Assembly: GCA_025934775.1 (NCBI GenBank)
Contig: JAICWO010000002.1
Coordinates: 1 to 64,000, forward strand
Source: Gemmatimonadaceae bacterium
Lineage (GTDB): Bacteria; Gemmatimonadota; Gemmatimonadetes; Gemmatimonadales; Gemmatimonadaceae
Direction: 5' to 3'
DNA: 64,000 bases
The position numbers and the translations under genes are program-made. Under the pieces are notes generated by a model. That model had not been told where the DNA came from and did no database searches. It saw nothing but the letters and a program-made list of their open reading frames with translations. This document shows, piece after piece, positions 54,336 to 64,000 of this stretch; position 1 is the stretch's first letter, and every line of letters begins with the position of its first letter.

Positions 54336-55679
54336 GTGACGAAACCGGTAACGTCGATCCAGGATCGGCTGCGGGCGGCACCTGGCCAGCCCGATTCGGC
54401 GGTGCGCGAGCTGCTCGCCGTGCGCGAGATCGTCCACGCGTTTCTGACCGCGGACCGTCCGGAAGAGGTCTATCAGTTCGCGCTCGATCGCGTGAGCCCG
54501 CTGGTCGGCGCGACGCTCGCCTGCGTGTATCTCATCGACGACGGCTCGGAGCTCATGCGCCTGGCCGCGGTGCACAATTGGCCCCAGCGCTGGGCGCACG
54601 TCCTCGGCGAGATGCGCGTGCGCCTCGGCCACGGCCCGAGCGGCGAAGCCGCGGCCGAGCGGCGCGCGATCGAGGTGCTCGACGTGTTCGCCGAGCCGGC
54701 GTACGAAGACTGGCAAGAGGTCGCACGCGAGCTGGGCTTCCGTTCCTTTGTCGCGCTGCCGCTGCAGACCAGCCAGGCCGTCGTCGGCACGGTCACGTTC
54801 TACTTCGGGCTCGCGAATGCGGTGACGGCTGAAAATCGGCAGCTCATGCGGATGGTTGCCGATCAGATGGCCGCGACGGCCGAGAAAGCTCGGCTCATTC
54901 AGGATTTGCAGCGGGCGAACGGCGCGTTGCGCGAATCGCATGCGACGCTGGAGCGGCAATACGCCGATCTGCTCGAGGCGCGCCGGATCAAAGATGAATT
55001 TCTGGCGAACATTTCCCACGAGCTGCGCACGCCGCTCACCGCCGTGATCGGCTACATTTCGCTGATGCAGGAAGGGCTCGCCGGCCCCATGAATGGCGAG
55101 CAGCGGCACACGTTGGAGCAGGTGAAGGATTCGAGCGAGCAGTTGCTCGGTCTGATCGCCGACCTCCTCGAGCTCACGGCCTTGAAGCGCGGCTCGGTCG
55201 CCGCGTCGATCGCGGATGTCGATCCACGGGATCCGCTCCGCGACGCGATCGCGAAGGCCAGCGGGCGCAAGGCTGGCGTCGCGCTCGAGGTGCAGGAGCC
55301 GGAGGATGTACCGGTGATGCGCAGCGACCGCGCGACGCTCACGAAGGCGTTGCGCGCGTTGATCGACAATGCATTCAAGTTCACGCATGAAGGCGCGGTG
55401 CGTGCATCCGTGCGGGTCGCGGCCGACCGCGTGCTCTACACGATCGCGGACACGGGAATCGGGATTCCGGCCGAAGCGCAACGCCTGGTTTTCGAGGAGT
55501 TCCGGCAGGTGGACGGCGGGCTCACGCGCGAGTACGGCGGTCCGGGCCTGGGCCTTTCTTTGGCGCGGCGGCTCGCGCGTCTGCTGCAGGGCGATGTGTC
55601 GGTGACGTCGACGCCCGGCGCCGGCTCGACGTTCACGCTGGATGTGCCGTTGCGGTTCGAAGCACCTCAACCGAGTTGA
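54336..55679 (+). CDS. GAF-domain sensor histidine kinase (cytoplasmic)
   Basis: 447 residues from the GTG at 54336. GAF domain about 25-175, coiled coil 190-215, HisKA with DEFLANISHELRTPLTAVIGYI (His near 227), HATPase with NAFKFTHEG and GIPAEAQRLVFEEFRQVDGGLTREYGGPGLGLSLARRL. No membrane helix. Its partner regulator is not adjacent. The stop overlaps the next frame's TTG; the next ATG follows 2 bases later. Confidence 0.92.
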   Translation: MTKPVTSIQDRLRAAPGQPDSAVRELLAVREIVHAFLTADRPEEVYQFALDRVSPLVGATLACVYLIDDGSELMRLAAVHNWPQRWAHVLGEMRVRLGHGPSGEAAAERRAIEVLDVFAEPAYEDWQEVARELGFRSFVALPLQTSQAVVGTVTFYFGLANAVTAENRQLMRMVADQMAATAEKARLIQDLQRANGALRESHATLERQYADLLEARRIKDEFLANISHELRTPLTAVIGYISLMQEGLAGPMNGEQRHTLEQVKDSSEQLLGLIADLLELTALKRGSVAASIADVDPRDPLRDAIAKASGRKAGVALEVQEPEDVPVMRSDRATLTKALRALIDNAFKFTHEGAVRASVRVAADRVLYTIADTGIGIPAEAQRLVFEEFRQVDGGLTREYGGPGLGLSLARRLARLLQGDVSVTSTPGAGSTFTLDVPLRFEAPQPS

Positions 55680-55681
55680 TC

Positions 55682-55972
55682 ATGAGCAAGTCTGAATTGA
55701 CCGTGCAGGAGCTCACGACGGACCTGAGCCCCGACGACGTGCTTACGCGGGCGAAGACGTTCTTCTCGACGCGCCCGTCGCTGTACGCGACGTTCCTCGA
55801 CAAGGAAGGTCCCAATTTCTGCTCGTTCCGCGGGCAGGGGACGGAAGAGATCGTGATCGGCGTCGCGCCGGCGGCCGACGGCAAGGGCACGCGCGTGACG
55901 GGATCGAGCTACCTGTTCGACATGCAGGTCGCGCGCTTTCTCTCGACGATCGCGCCGGCGGGTGTGCTGTGA
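55682..55972 (+). CDS. Conserved hypothetical, 96 residues
   Basis: ATG at 55682. MSKSELTVQELTTDLSPDDVLTRAKTFF...GTRVTGSSYLFDMQVARFLSTIAP. Its mixed alpha/beta look and size fit a small polar-lipid or START-like fold weakly; no family assigned. It overlaps the ubiquitin-like gene by 4 bases (GTGA), and links the kinase to the MoxR run. Confidence 0.6.
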   Translation: MSKSELTVQELTTDLSPDDVLTRAKTFFSTRPSLYATFLDKEGPNFCSFRGQGTEEIVIGVAPAADGKGTRVTGSSYLFDMQVARFLSTIAPAGVL

Positions 55973-56295
55973 GCGTGCCGTTCGTGGACAAGCTCCGCGC
56001 ACGGAGCTCGACGATCCGCCTCGCGCCGGAAGGCGTGGACACGATCATGATTCGCGTCGAGATGCCCGAAGTCTGGGATGTGGTCCGCATCGCCGTCTCG
56101 CCGACGGAGCCGGTGCTCGCCGTGAAGGCGTGCGCGCTCGAGGCGCTCTTTCCCGAAGCGCAGTTGCATGAGGATTTCGTGCTCAAGCTGCGCGGGTGGG
56201 AGATTCTCGATGAGAGCGCGTCGGTGGGCGACGCCGGGCTCACCGACGGCTCGATCCTGCTGCTCACGCATCGGCGCCGCCGCCCCGTCCGCTAG
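55969..56295 (+). CDS. Ubiquitin-like beta-grasp protein
   Basis: 108 residues from the GTG at 55969. Residues ~26-100 have a beta-grasp pattern: DTIMIRVEMPEVWDVVRIAVS, a helix (AVKACALEALFPEA), then VLKLRGWEILDESASVGDAGLTDGSILLL, which mimics the ubiquitin KLxGKxLxDxxxLxxxGIxDGxxLxL run. No C-terminal Gly-Gly, so conjugation is unlikely; EsaB/YukD-like small proteins are a closer parallel. It leads the MoxR operon, 15 bases before the ATPase. Confidence 0.6.
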   Translation: MSVPFVDKLRARSSTIRLAPEGVDTIMIRVEMPEVWDVVRIAVSPTEPVLAVKACALEALFPEAQLHEDFVLKLRGWEILDESASVGDAGLTDGSILLLTHRRRRPVR

Positions 56296-56310
56296 CGTCG
56301 CGCGGCCGGC

Positions 56311-57324
<1,014 letters not shown>

Positions 57325-57325
57325 G

Positions 57326-58183
57326 ATGAACGGCACGGCGTACGGCGCGCTGCTCGATGCCGTGCGGGGCGTGCACTGGCCGGCGCGGCGGCACGTCGGC
57401 GGCGGCCTGCCTGGCGCGCATCCGTCGACGCTGCGCGGGAGCTCGTCGGAGTTCAGCGAGTACCGCGTCTATCGGCAGGGCGACGATCCGCGGCGCGTCG
57501 ACTGGCGCCTGCTCGCGCGCAGCGACCGCGCCTACATCCGCGTTGCCACCGATCGCGCCGTCCTGCCGACGACGATCGTGCTCGATACATCGGCGTCGAT
57601 GGCCTTTCCGGTGGTCACGCGAACGAAATGGACGCTGGCGCAGGAGATCGCGGTCGGCCTCGCGGCGGTCGCGCACGCCGGCGGCGACGCGGTCGGCTGC
57701 GTGCTTCGCGACGAGCGCGGTGGGGTGTGCGTGCTTCCACCGCGCTCGCGCCGCGACGCCGTGAATGAGATCGCGCGCGTCGTTGCGGCGGCCGATCCCG
57801 ACGGTGACGCGGCGCTTACGCCGATGCTCGCGCTCGCGCGCACCCCCCGGTTGGCGATCGTCACCGATCTCCTGGGCGATGCGGACGCGCTGCTTCGCGC
57901 GGCGCGGGCACGCATCGCCGCGGGCGGGGACGTGCATCTCGTGCACGCGATCGCGCGCGAGGAGATCGATCCGCCGGCACGCACCATCCTCGCGGAAGAT
58001 CCCGAAGCGCCAATCGTTCAGCGTATGCTCAACGAGCGGACCCGCCGCGAGTATGACGAGGCGTTCGGCGCCTGGAGAGCGGAAATGGCACGGCAATGGC
58101 GCGCGGCGGGTGCGGCCTACGTCGAGATCATGACCGACGAGCCGGCGGCGCACGCGGTGCGCCGAATCGCGGAGCCGCGGTGA
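57326..58183 (+). CDS. DUF58 (VWA-like) protein
   Basis: 285 residues. GSSSEFSEYRVYRQGDDPRRVDWRLLARSDRAYIRVA is the DUF58 hallmark, and VLDTSASMAF a MIDAS-like DXSXS. Cytosolic. It sits between MoxR and a BatA-like protein, the normal order. It overlaps the next gene by 4 bases (GTGA). Confidence 0.92.
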   Translation: MNGTAYGALLDAVRGVHWPARRHVGGGLPGAHPSTLRGSSSEFSEYRVYRQGDDPRRVDWRLLARSDRAYIRVATDRAVLPTTIVLDTSASMAFPVVTRTKWTLAQEIAVGLAAVAHAGGDAVGCVLRDERGGVCVLPPRSRRDAVNEIARVVAAADPDGDAALTPMLALARTPRLAIVTDLLGDADALLRAARARIAAGGDVHLVHAIAREEIDPPARTILAEDPEAPIVQRMLNERTRREYDEAFGAWRAEMARQWRAAGAAYVEIMTDEPAAHAVRRIAEPR

Positions 58184-59442
58184 CCTGGCTGCTGCCATCG
58201 GCGCTCATCATCGGCGGCATTGCGGCGCTCGCGGCCGTCGCGGTGCACTTCGTGGCGCGGCGCCGGCCGATGGCCGAACCGTTTCCGACGGCGCGATTCA
58301 TCCCGCGCCGGGCCAGCCAGGCGCGCGTCACCACGCTCGCGTTCAGCGATCTCGCGCTGCTGCTGCTGCGCATGTTCGCGATCGCGGCGATCGCGCTTGG
58401 TGTCGCCGCACCGGAGTTCGCCGGGGCGCGAGGCCGCGTGACGCGGATCATCGTCGTGGATCGTTCGCGCGCGGTGGGCGATCCGCGCGCCGCGCGCGAC
58501 AGCGTGCGCCCGCTCGCTCGATCCGGCGACATCATCATCGCGTTCGACAGCACCGCGCGCATGGTGTCGGCGGTCGATACGGCGCCCGACGGCGCACGCG
58601 GCTCGATCTCCGCCGGACTCGCGGCGGCGGAACGCGCGGCCGCCGCCGTGAGCGCTAGTGCCGACTCCGTCGAGCTGATCCTGGTATCAGCATTTACGAA
58701 TGAGGAAACTGATTCTGCGACAACGCATATTCGCGCCGCGTGGCCGGGCCGGGCGCGGCTGATTGCCTTGCCGCCGGCGCGGGCCGCATCGTGGCGCCCG
58801 GGCGTCGTGGTGCATGCGAGCACCGGCGATGCGCTGCGCGCCGGACTCGCGCTCGCGGGTCTCGTGCGCGATACGGGCGCGGTGCACATCGAGCGGAGTG
58901 AGGTTGCGCCGGCGGACTCGGCGTGGGCTCGCCAGCCCGGGAACGTGCTCGTGCACTGGCCCGCGGGTGCCGGCGATGCGCGGTGGCCGGCGCGTCCGAC
59001 CGTCGACGCCATCGGCGGCGTCGCGACGTCGGACGGGACGACGCTCGTCGGACGCTTTCCACGCGTCTGGCGGCCGCTCGGCACGCCGGTGGCGCGATGG
59101 GCCGACGGCGAGGTCGCGGCCGGTGAGACGCGGAGCGGCGGGGGCTGTCTCCGCGATGTGGGAATTCTCATCGATCCGGCGAGCGACCTGACGTTGCGGC
59201 CGTCGTTCCGTTCGTTCGCGACGGCGTTGCTCGGACCGTGCGGTGGCACGCGCGATTCCGCTCCGATCGATTCGACGTCGATGGCCATCCTCGCGGGCGC
59301 GGGTCCGCTCGCATCGGCATCGTCGCTCGCGGAGAATGCCGGCGTGAGCTCGCCGTCGTCGGCGTGGTTCATTCTGGTGGGCGCTGGCTTGTTGATCCTC
59401 GAGCTCGCGCTGCGTCGGCCGGCGCGGCGGGCAGTGGCATGA
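58180..59442 (+). CDS. BatA-like membrane protein with N-terminal BatA region
   Basis: 420 residues from the GTG at 58180. TWLLPSALIIGGIAALAAVAVHFVARRRP and a second helix LLLRMFAIAAIALGVAAP are the BatA N-terminal pair. A VWA-like domain follows (IIVVDRSRAVGD, then large Ala/Ser-rich body), and a last helix SAWFILVGAGLLILELAL ends the protein. The MIDAS is degenerate. An AT-rich patch at 58681-58734 is the most extensive in the window. Confidence 0.82.
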   Translation: MTWLLPSALIIGGIAALAAVAVHFVARRRPMAEPFPTARFIPRRASQARVTTLAFSDLALLLLRMFAIAAIALGVAAPEFAGARGRVTRIIVVDRSRAVGDPRAARDSVRPLARSGDIIIAFDSTARMVSAVDTAPDGARGSISAGLAAAERAAAAVSASADSVELILVSAFTNEETDSATTHIRAAWPGRARLIALPPARAASWRPGVVVHASTGDALRAGLALAGLVRDTGAVHIERSEVAPADSAWARQPGNVLVHWPAGAGDARWPARPTVDAIGGVATSDGTTLVGRFPRVWRPLGTPVARWADGEVAAGETRSGGGCLRDVGILIDPASDLTLRPSFRSFATALLGPCGGTRDSAPIDSTSMAILAGAGPLASASSLAENAGVSSPSSAWFILVGAGLLILELALRRPARRAVA

Positions 59443-61487
59443 GCGCGCTCGCGGCACTCCGGCGAGTTCGCCTGATCCTGGCGTCTGGCGTGATCGTGCG
59501 CGCGATCGCGTGGGGGCTCGCCGCCGCGGGAACGCTCCTCATCGGCGCCGTGCTCGCCGACATTGCGGCGCCGCTCGCGCTCGGGGTTCGCGAGGCGCTC
59601 CTCTGGATAGCCGGCGCGAGCGGGCTGTGTGTGGCATTCGCGCTCGCGGTGCGCGATCGCGCCGTACTCTCGGCGCGCGACGTCGCACTCTGGATCGAGG
59701 AGCGCGAGCCGGCGCTTCGCTTCCGCCTGATCTCGGCCGTCGAGCTCGGAGACCCGCGGCTCGCTCGCGACGTGGCGCCGCGGAGATGGCCCGTGCTCGC
59801 GATGCGCCGTACCGGCCGAGCGCTCGCGACGCCGGCGCTGATCGTGGCGGTGATCGGCGCGCTGCTCGTGCTCTTGCCGGCCGGCGCGGTGGCGCGAGTG
59901 CGAGGCCCGCGTGCCGGCGATTCTCTCGAGCGCGCGGGGGTACGCTCGTCCGGCGCGAGCCGGCTCGAGCCGCTCGTCGCACTGGTGATCGCGCCGGCGT
60001 ATGCGCACGCCGCACCGCGATCGATCGACAATCCGGCCACGATTCGTGCCCTCGTCGGAAGCGAGATCGTATTGCGCGGCCGCGGCGCGGCGGCCGGCAT
60101 CTTCGCCCGGATCGGGAACGATTCCGTGTCCGCCGCATCCGATTCGGCGGATCGCTGGTCGATCGCGGCGCGCGCGCCGGTCACGCCCGCCGCCATCGAG
60201 TTGGTCGATCGCGGCTATGAGAAAATCATCACGAGCGAACCAATCCACGACGCGCCTCCGGTCGTGACGCTCGCCTCGCCCGCGCGCGACACCGTGCTGC
60301 GCGTGGCGCGCGGTCGGCTCTCGCTCGCTGCCACGGCCAGCGACGACATCGCTCTGGAGAGCGTCTGGTTCGAGTTGATCGTCAGCTCGGGCGAGGGCGA
60401 GACGTTCACGTTTCGCTCCGCCGAGCTGCACAAGACGCCGGTGCATGGGAAGGCGTTCGATCTGAGTGGCGCGCTCTCGCTCGATTCGCTGCATCTGAAG
60501 GCGGGCGACATCCTGCACGTTCGCGCCGCCGCACGCGATGCGAACGACGTCAGCGGCCCCGGAGTCGGCTACTCGGAGACCCGGGCGATCCGCGTCGCGC
60601 GGCCGGGCGAGTACGATTCCGTCGCCCTCGATGCGGCGCCTCCCACCGACGAAGACAAGAGCATCGTGAGTGAGCGAATGCTCATCATGCTCGCGGAAGC
60701 GCTCGACCGTCAGCGGCCGACGCTCGTGCACGACTCGCTCGTTCGCGAGTCGCAATCCATCGCGGCCGATCAGAAACGGTTGCGGCGCACGGTGGGCGAC
60801 GTCGTCTTCTCCCGCCTCGGCGGATCGCCGAGTGGAGAGGAGACGGTCGGCGCCGACTCGCCGGCCCGCGCTCGCACGATGCAGGAGCTGCTCGCGCGAG
60901 CCGATTCCGCGACGTCGCGCGCGATCGACCCGACCGATTTCGGCGGCGGTGAAGCACCGGTGATTGCGGTGAACACGCCGCTGCTCGAGGCATACAACGC
61001 GATGTGGGATGCCGGCGGCGCGCTCGAGATCGGCGAGCCTGGACGCGCGCTGCCGTTCATGCGGCGTGCGCTGGCCGCGATCGAGCGTGCGCGGCAGGCC
61101 GAACGTGTGTACCTGCACGGGCGAGCGCCGCAGATCGTCGTCGACGTCGGGCGCGCGCGACTGCAGGGGAAGGACAAGGGTAGCTCGAGCACGCGGCGCC
61201 CGCTCACCGCGTCCGACAGCGCCGCACAGACGCGGGAGCTTCGGTTCGCGCGCGCCATGGAGATGCTCGACCGCGCGCGCCCGGCCGCGATCGACTCGCT
61301 GCTGCTCCTCCGCATCGACGCGCTCTCGTCGGCGCCGGAGCTCGCGGCGGCCTTGCGCGACGCGACTACGGCACTGCGGGGCGACGAGGCACGCGCGGCG
61401 GCGACGGCGCTCGCACGAGCACGTCGGGCGCTCGGCGGCATCCCGGTCGCGCGCGATTCGCTCAGCCGGTGGGGTGTGGTGCCGTGA
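59439..61487 (+). CDS. Large membrane protein, DUF4175-like
   Basis: 682 residues. Two or three helices at the N terminus (IAWGLAAAGTLLIGAVLAD, LIVAVIGALLVLLPAGA), then a long extracytoplasmic part with beta-rich segments (LSLAATASDDIALESVWFEL, GDILHVRAAARDANDV) and a helical C terminus. Matches the DUF4175 pattern seen beside MoxR and DUF4159. ATG at 59439 overlaps the BatA-like stop (ATGA). Confidence 0.75.
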   Translation: MSALAALRRVRLILASGVIVRAIAWGLAAAGTLLIGAVLADIAAPLALGVREALLWIAGASGLCVAFALAVRDRAVLSARDVALWIEEREPALRFRLISAVELGDPRLARDVAPRRWPVLAMRRTGRALATPALIVAVIGALLVLLPAGAVARVRGPRAGDSLERAGVRSSGASRLEPLVALVIAPAYAHAAPRSIDNPATIRALVGSEIVLRGRGAAAGIFARIGNDSVSAASDSADRWSIAARAPVTPAAIELVDRGYEKIITSEPIHDAPPVVTLASPARDTVLRVARGRLSLAATASDDIALESVWFELIVSSGEGETFTFRSAELHKTPVHGKAFDLSGALSLDSLHLKAGDILHVRAAARDANDVSGPGVGYSETRAIRVARPGEYDSVALDAAPPTDEDKSIVSERMLIMLAEALDRQRPTLVHDSLVRESQSIAADQKRLRRTVGDVVFSRLGGSPSGEETVGADSPARARTMQELLARADSATSRAIDPTDFGGGEAPVIAVNTPLLEAYNAMWDAGGALEIGEPGRALPFMRRALAAIERARQAERVYLHGRAPQIVVDVGRARLQGKDKGSSSTRRPLTASDSAAQTRELRFARAMEMLDRARPAAIDSLLLLRIDALSSAPELAAALRDATTALRGDEARAAATALARARRALGGIPVARDSLSRWGVVP

Positions 61488-62095
61488 TCGAGGAATTCGT
61501 GTTCGCCACGGCCCAGTACGAGTCCGGTGATTGGGACAGCGCGCCGTTCGTGCCCGCGAACATCATCGATACCATCGCACGCTACACGGAAATCCCCGTG
61601 GCGCCGATCGGGGTCGTGGCGCCGCTCTCGGAGGAGCGCATGCTGCGCTACCCGCTGCTCTATCTCACCGGGCATCTCCCGGTGCGATTCAACGCCGCCG
61701 AGCAGCGCAACGTGCGGCGGTTCGTGGAGCGGGGCGGCCTGCTGTTCGTGGATGACCACGACCACGACGTCGACGGCGTCTTTCACAAGTCGGCCACCGA
61801 AGAGATCGCGCGGGCGGCGGGGCCGCTCGCCGAGCTGCCGAACGACCACCCGCTCTATTCATCATTCTTTAAATTCGATGGGCCGCCGGCGACGAGCCAG
61901 GAGCTCAACGGCTGGGGCGACAATCTCGTCCACACGCACCTGCTCGCGGTGCAGCGCGAGGGCCGGATCGCGGTGCTCTACAGCAGCAAGGATTACAGCT
62001 CGGAGTGGAATTATCATCCCGAGAATAAGCGTTTTCTCGCGGTCGATAACACGCGATTCGCCGTGAACCTGGCGGTCTATGCGCTCACGGCGTAG
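61484..62095 (+). CDS. DUF4159 protein
   Basis: 203 residues from the GTG at 61484. FVFATAQYESGDWDSAP, PLLYLTGHLPVRFNAAEQRNVRRFVERGGLLFVDDHDHDV and LAVDNTRFAVNLAVYALT are the family landmarks. The fold resembles a glutamine-amidotransferase-like domain without the Cys. Overlaps neighbours at both ends (GTGA; 17 bases with the next). Confidence 0.88.
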   Translation: MIEEFVFATAQYESGDWDSAPFVPANIIDTIARYTEIPVAPIGVVAPLSEERMLRYPLLYLTGHLPVRFNAAEQRNVRRFVERGGLLFVDDHDHDVDGVFHKSATEEIARAAGPLAELPNDHPLYSSFFKFDGPPATSQELNGWGDNLVHTHLLAVQREGRIAVLYSSKDYSSEWNYHPENKRFLAVDNTRFAVNLAVYALTA

Positions 62096-63350
62096 TCGCC
62101 TCGAGCTCGGCTGCCGGATCGCCGCGTTCGCGCTGATCGGGTGGTTGATCGGCACGAGCCTCTTTCCGCCGCGGCCGATTCGCACCGAGCGTGCGGCCGC
62201 GGCGACGATCGCGCCGCGGCTCGCCGCGTGGACGCGCATGCCCCCCGCGAGCGAGCTCCACGTCGATCTCGACACCGTGCCCGATCCCTGGATCGTGGAC
62301 TGGCTCGCCGCGCTCCGCGCGAGCGGCCACATCGTGCGATGGAGCGGCTCGCCGTCCCCGGCGGCGATCGTCGCCGAGCCGGTCGGCGATCCGCGGGCGC
62401 ACGTTCGCGTGGGCGTCGCGTCCCCGAATGGCGCCTCGGTCGTGCTGTCGGATGACGCGGCGCTCATCGATACCATGCACGTCGCGTCGCTTGGCGCACT
62501 GGAGAGCGTACCGCTCGTCGTCGGCGCGCTGCACGCGAGCGTTGGCGGACAGTCGCTCGAGATCGCACGGCCCGCCGCCGTGCGATCGCGCGCGGTGTTC
62601 GTCGTCGGGCGCGCCAGCTGGGAAGGGAAGTACGTCGCGACGGCGCTCGAAGAGGACGGCTGGTCCGTCATCGCGCGATTCGCCGTCGCGCCTGGCGTCG
62701 AGGTGACAGAGGGCGCGCCGATGCTCGACACGAGCCGCGTCGCGGCCGTGATCGCGCTCGATAGCACCGTGAGTCGGCTTGGCGGTGCGCTCGCCGGCTA
62801 CGTGCGCGATGGCGGCGGGTTGATACTCGCCGGAACGGCGGCGAGCGCCGCGAACGTGCGCGCCGTTGCCCCGGGCGTGGTCGGCGGCCGCATCCGTCAT
62901 ATCGTGCAGCCGGCGCAGTCGATCGCGCTCGGCGCGACCGGCTTCTATCCGGTGACGTCGCTCGCGGAGAATGCGGTACCGCTCGAGCGCCGCGATGGTG
63001 TCGTCGCGGTCGCCGTGCGCCGCATCGACGCGGGACGCGTGATGCAGGTGGGCTACGACGATACGTGGCGGTGGCGCATGGCCGGCGCCGAGGGCTCGGT
63101 GGACGCGCACCGCACGTGGTGGTCGCGCGTGGTGGACGCGGTCGCGTACGTTCCGGCGAGCCCCGATCGCGCGCAACGGGCGAGCGCCCGCGCCGCGCCC
63201 GTCGCGCGACTCGTCGAGCGGCTCGGCCCACCGGCGTCGGCGAGCCGCTCGAACACGTCGGGCGGCCCGGATCGCCGTATTCTACTAACGCTCATTATGA
63301 TTTGCTTGCTGCAGGAGTGGAGCTCGCGCCGCTTGCGGGGCCTGCGATGA
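62079..63350 (+). CDS. Membrane protein with amidotransferase-like domain
   Basis: 423 residues. One helix near the start (IAAFALIGWLIGTSLFP), a soluble part with two Rossmann-like units (RSRAVFVVGRASWEGKYVATALEEDGW, VIALDSTVSRLGGALAGYVRDGGGLILAG), and a hydrophobic tail helix (RRILLTLIMICLLQEWSSRR). Typical of the last gene in MoxR-DUF4159 operons. Not named. A rare-codon run at 63275-63312 encodes the tail helix. Confidence 0.72.
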   Translation: MRSRRSRLELGCRIAAFALIGWLIGTSLFPPRPIRTERAAAATIAPRLAAWTRMPPASELHVDLDTVPDPWIVDWLAALRASGHIVRWSGSPSPAAIVAEPVGDPRAHVRVGVASPNGASVVLSDDAALIDTMHVASLGALESVPLVVGALHASVGGQSLEIARPAAVRSRAVFVVGRASWEGKYVATALEEDGWSVIARFAVAPGVEVTEGAPMLDTSRVAAVIALDSTVSRLGGALAGYVRDGGGLILAGTAASAANVRAVAPGVVGGRIRHIVQPAQSIALGATGFYPVTSLAENAVPLERRDGVVAVAVRRIDAGRVMQVGYDDTWRWRMAGAEGSVDAHRTWWSRVVDAVAYVPASPDRAQRASARAAPVARLVERLGPPASASRSNTSGGPDRRILLTLIMICLLQEWSSRRLRGLR

Positions 63351-64000
63351 CGGTCGCGCTCATCTCGAGCGCGGAGTGCGGCCGCCACGACACCGGCTGG
63401 GGGCACCCGGAGCACGTCGGCCGGCTGCGCGCCATTCCGTCCGCGCTGCGCCAGGACCCGGAGCTTCTCGCGCGTCTCGTCCACGTCGAGGCACGCCACG
63501 CCGAGGTCGACGAGCTCGCGCTGGCGCACGATCGCGGATATGTCGAGCGCGTGCGGTCGATGGCTGCCGCGGGCGGCGGCCGCCTCGATGCGGACACCGT
63601 GACGAGCGAGGGCTCGTGGGATGCGGCGACCGCCTCGGCGGGCGCAGTGCTCGACGCGATCGACTTCGCGCTCGGCGCCGGCCCGCGTCGGAGCTTTAGC
63701 GCGGTGCGGCCGCCGGGCCACCACGCGCTCCGCGATCGCGCCATGGGGTTCTGCCTCTTCGGCAACGTCGCGATTGGAGCGCATTACGCGCGTGCGCGAT
63801 ACGGCATCCAGCGTGTGCTCATCGTCGATTGGGACGTCCACCATGGGAACGGTACGCAGGCGCTCGTCGAAGAGGAGCCGGACATGCACTTCGTCTCGAT
63901 GCACCAGTGGCCGTGGTATCCGGGCACCGGCGCCGCGGAGGATCGTGGTGCGCATCACAACGTGTGGAACGTCCCGATGCGCGCCGCGCTCCCACCGGAG
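63347..64000 (+). CDS. Histone deacetylase-family protein, 3' end cut by window
   Basis: 218 codons from the ATG at 63347, open to the window edge. ECGRHDTGWGHPEHVGRL, then VRPPGHHALRDRAMGFCLFGNVAIGA and VLIVDWDVHHGNGTQALVEE carry the metal and catalytic His/Asp (HH and DVHHGNGT). AcuC/acetylpolyamine deacetylase class; it removes acetyl groups from proteins or amines. ATG overlaps the previous stop (ATGA), so it may be the last gene of the MoxR run. Confidence 0.9.
   Translation, partial: MTVALISSAECGRHDTGWGHPEHVGRLRAIPSALRQDPELLARLVHVEARHAEVDELALAHDRGYVERVRSMAAAGGGRLDADTVTSEGSWDAATASAGAVLDAIDFALGAGPRRSFSAVRPPGHHALRDRAMGFCLFGNVAIGAHYARARYGIQRVLIVDWDVHHGNGTQALVEEEPDMHFVSMHQWPWYPGTGAAEDRGAHHNVWNVPMRAALPPE

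Noticed and set aside
51318-55670. 1450-residue minus-strand open frame
   Set aside because: Lies opposite the GGDEF, SDR and kinase genes, has no domain pattern and only Arg, Ala, Leu and Val rich composition.
58128-61118. 996-residue minus-strand open frame
   Set aside because: Antisense of the BatA-like and DUF4175-like genes; no recognisable domain.

Overview
The window is high-GC DNA whose gene content and style fit a member of the Gemmatimonadota (Gemmatimonas/Gemmatirosa-like), probably from a metagenome or draft assembly. Reasons: a secY-adk-map operon, a GxxExxY protein, M14 peptidases and lipoproteins with Gly/Arg-rich runs, an ECF42-DGPF pair, type Z S14 with zinc Cys pairs, and dense GTG starts with 4-nt overlaps. 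The taxonomic call is an inference; no rRNA or tRNA gene was seen. The first ~240 bases look like unrelated actinobacterial-type sequence joined in the middle of rpsJ, so the left edge is probably chimeric.

Layout. 1-240: foreign fragment. 241-13292: the S10-spc ribosomal protein operon, from truncated rpsJ to rplO, then secY, a strong terminator, adk and map. Many ribosomal proteins carry low-complexity end extensions, most strikingly a ~100-residue Gly/Arg-rich head on S5 and a Lys/Ala tail on L4. 13318-13856: a GxxExxY gene exactly bounded by ~57-bp inverted repeats. The infA-rpsM-rpoA block expected after map is absent. 14044-24478: M14 carboxypeptidase, small lipoproteins, GH20 hexosaminidase, DGPF protein plus ECF42 sigma factor, amidohydrolase, TIM-barrel isomerase. 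24475-29495: GMC oxidoreductase with its subunit 3, a sodium:solute symporter coupled to a P1-family peptidase, and a TfoX-like protein. 29565-36107: FtcD, an inositol-phosphatase-like protein, TrpS, zinc-ribbon and membrane proteins, MgtC family, 2-hydroxyacid dehydrogenase. 36193-42757: PilT, DapA-like aldolase, M28 peptidase, DUF456 protein, PurA, YpdA-like reductase. 42765-43574: a type II toxin-antitoxin pair with a readable promoter/operator. 43581-49307: TonB-plug-like protein, GlyRS, M3-like peptidase, PQQ dehydrogenase. 49423-55972: LytTR/LytS pair, TPR-GGDEF protein, SDR, GAF histidine kinase. 55969-64000: a tightly overlapping run of ubiquitin-like protein, MoxR ATPase, DUF58, BatA-like, DUF4175-like, DUF4159 and amidotransferase-like proteins, ending in a histone-deacetylase-family gene cut by the window edge.

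Three non-gene signals stand out. (1) Two families of dispersed inverted repeats sit between genes, even inside the ribosomal operon; in the GGAGAGTGGAG family they lie where a Shine-Dalgarno would be expected. (2) The GxxExxY element has long terminal inverted repeats. (3) Short AT-rich runs of rare codons (TTA, ATA, CTA, TAT) recur roughly once per gene in otherwise very GC-rich reading frames, often over strongly conserved peptide motifs.
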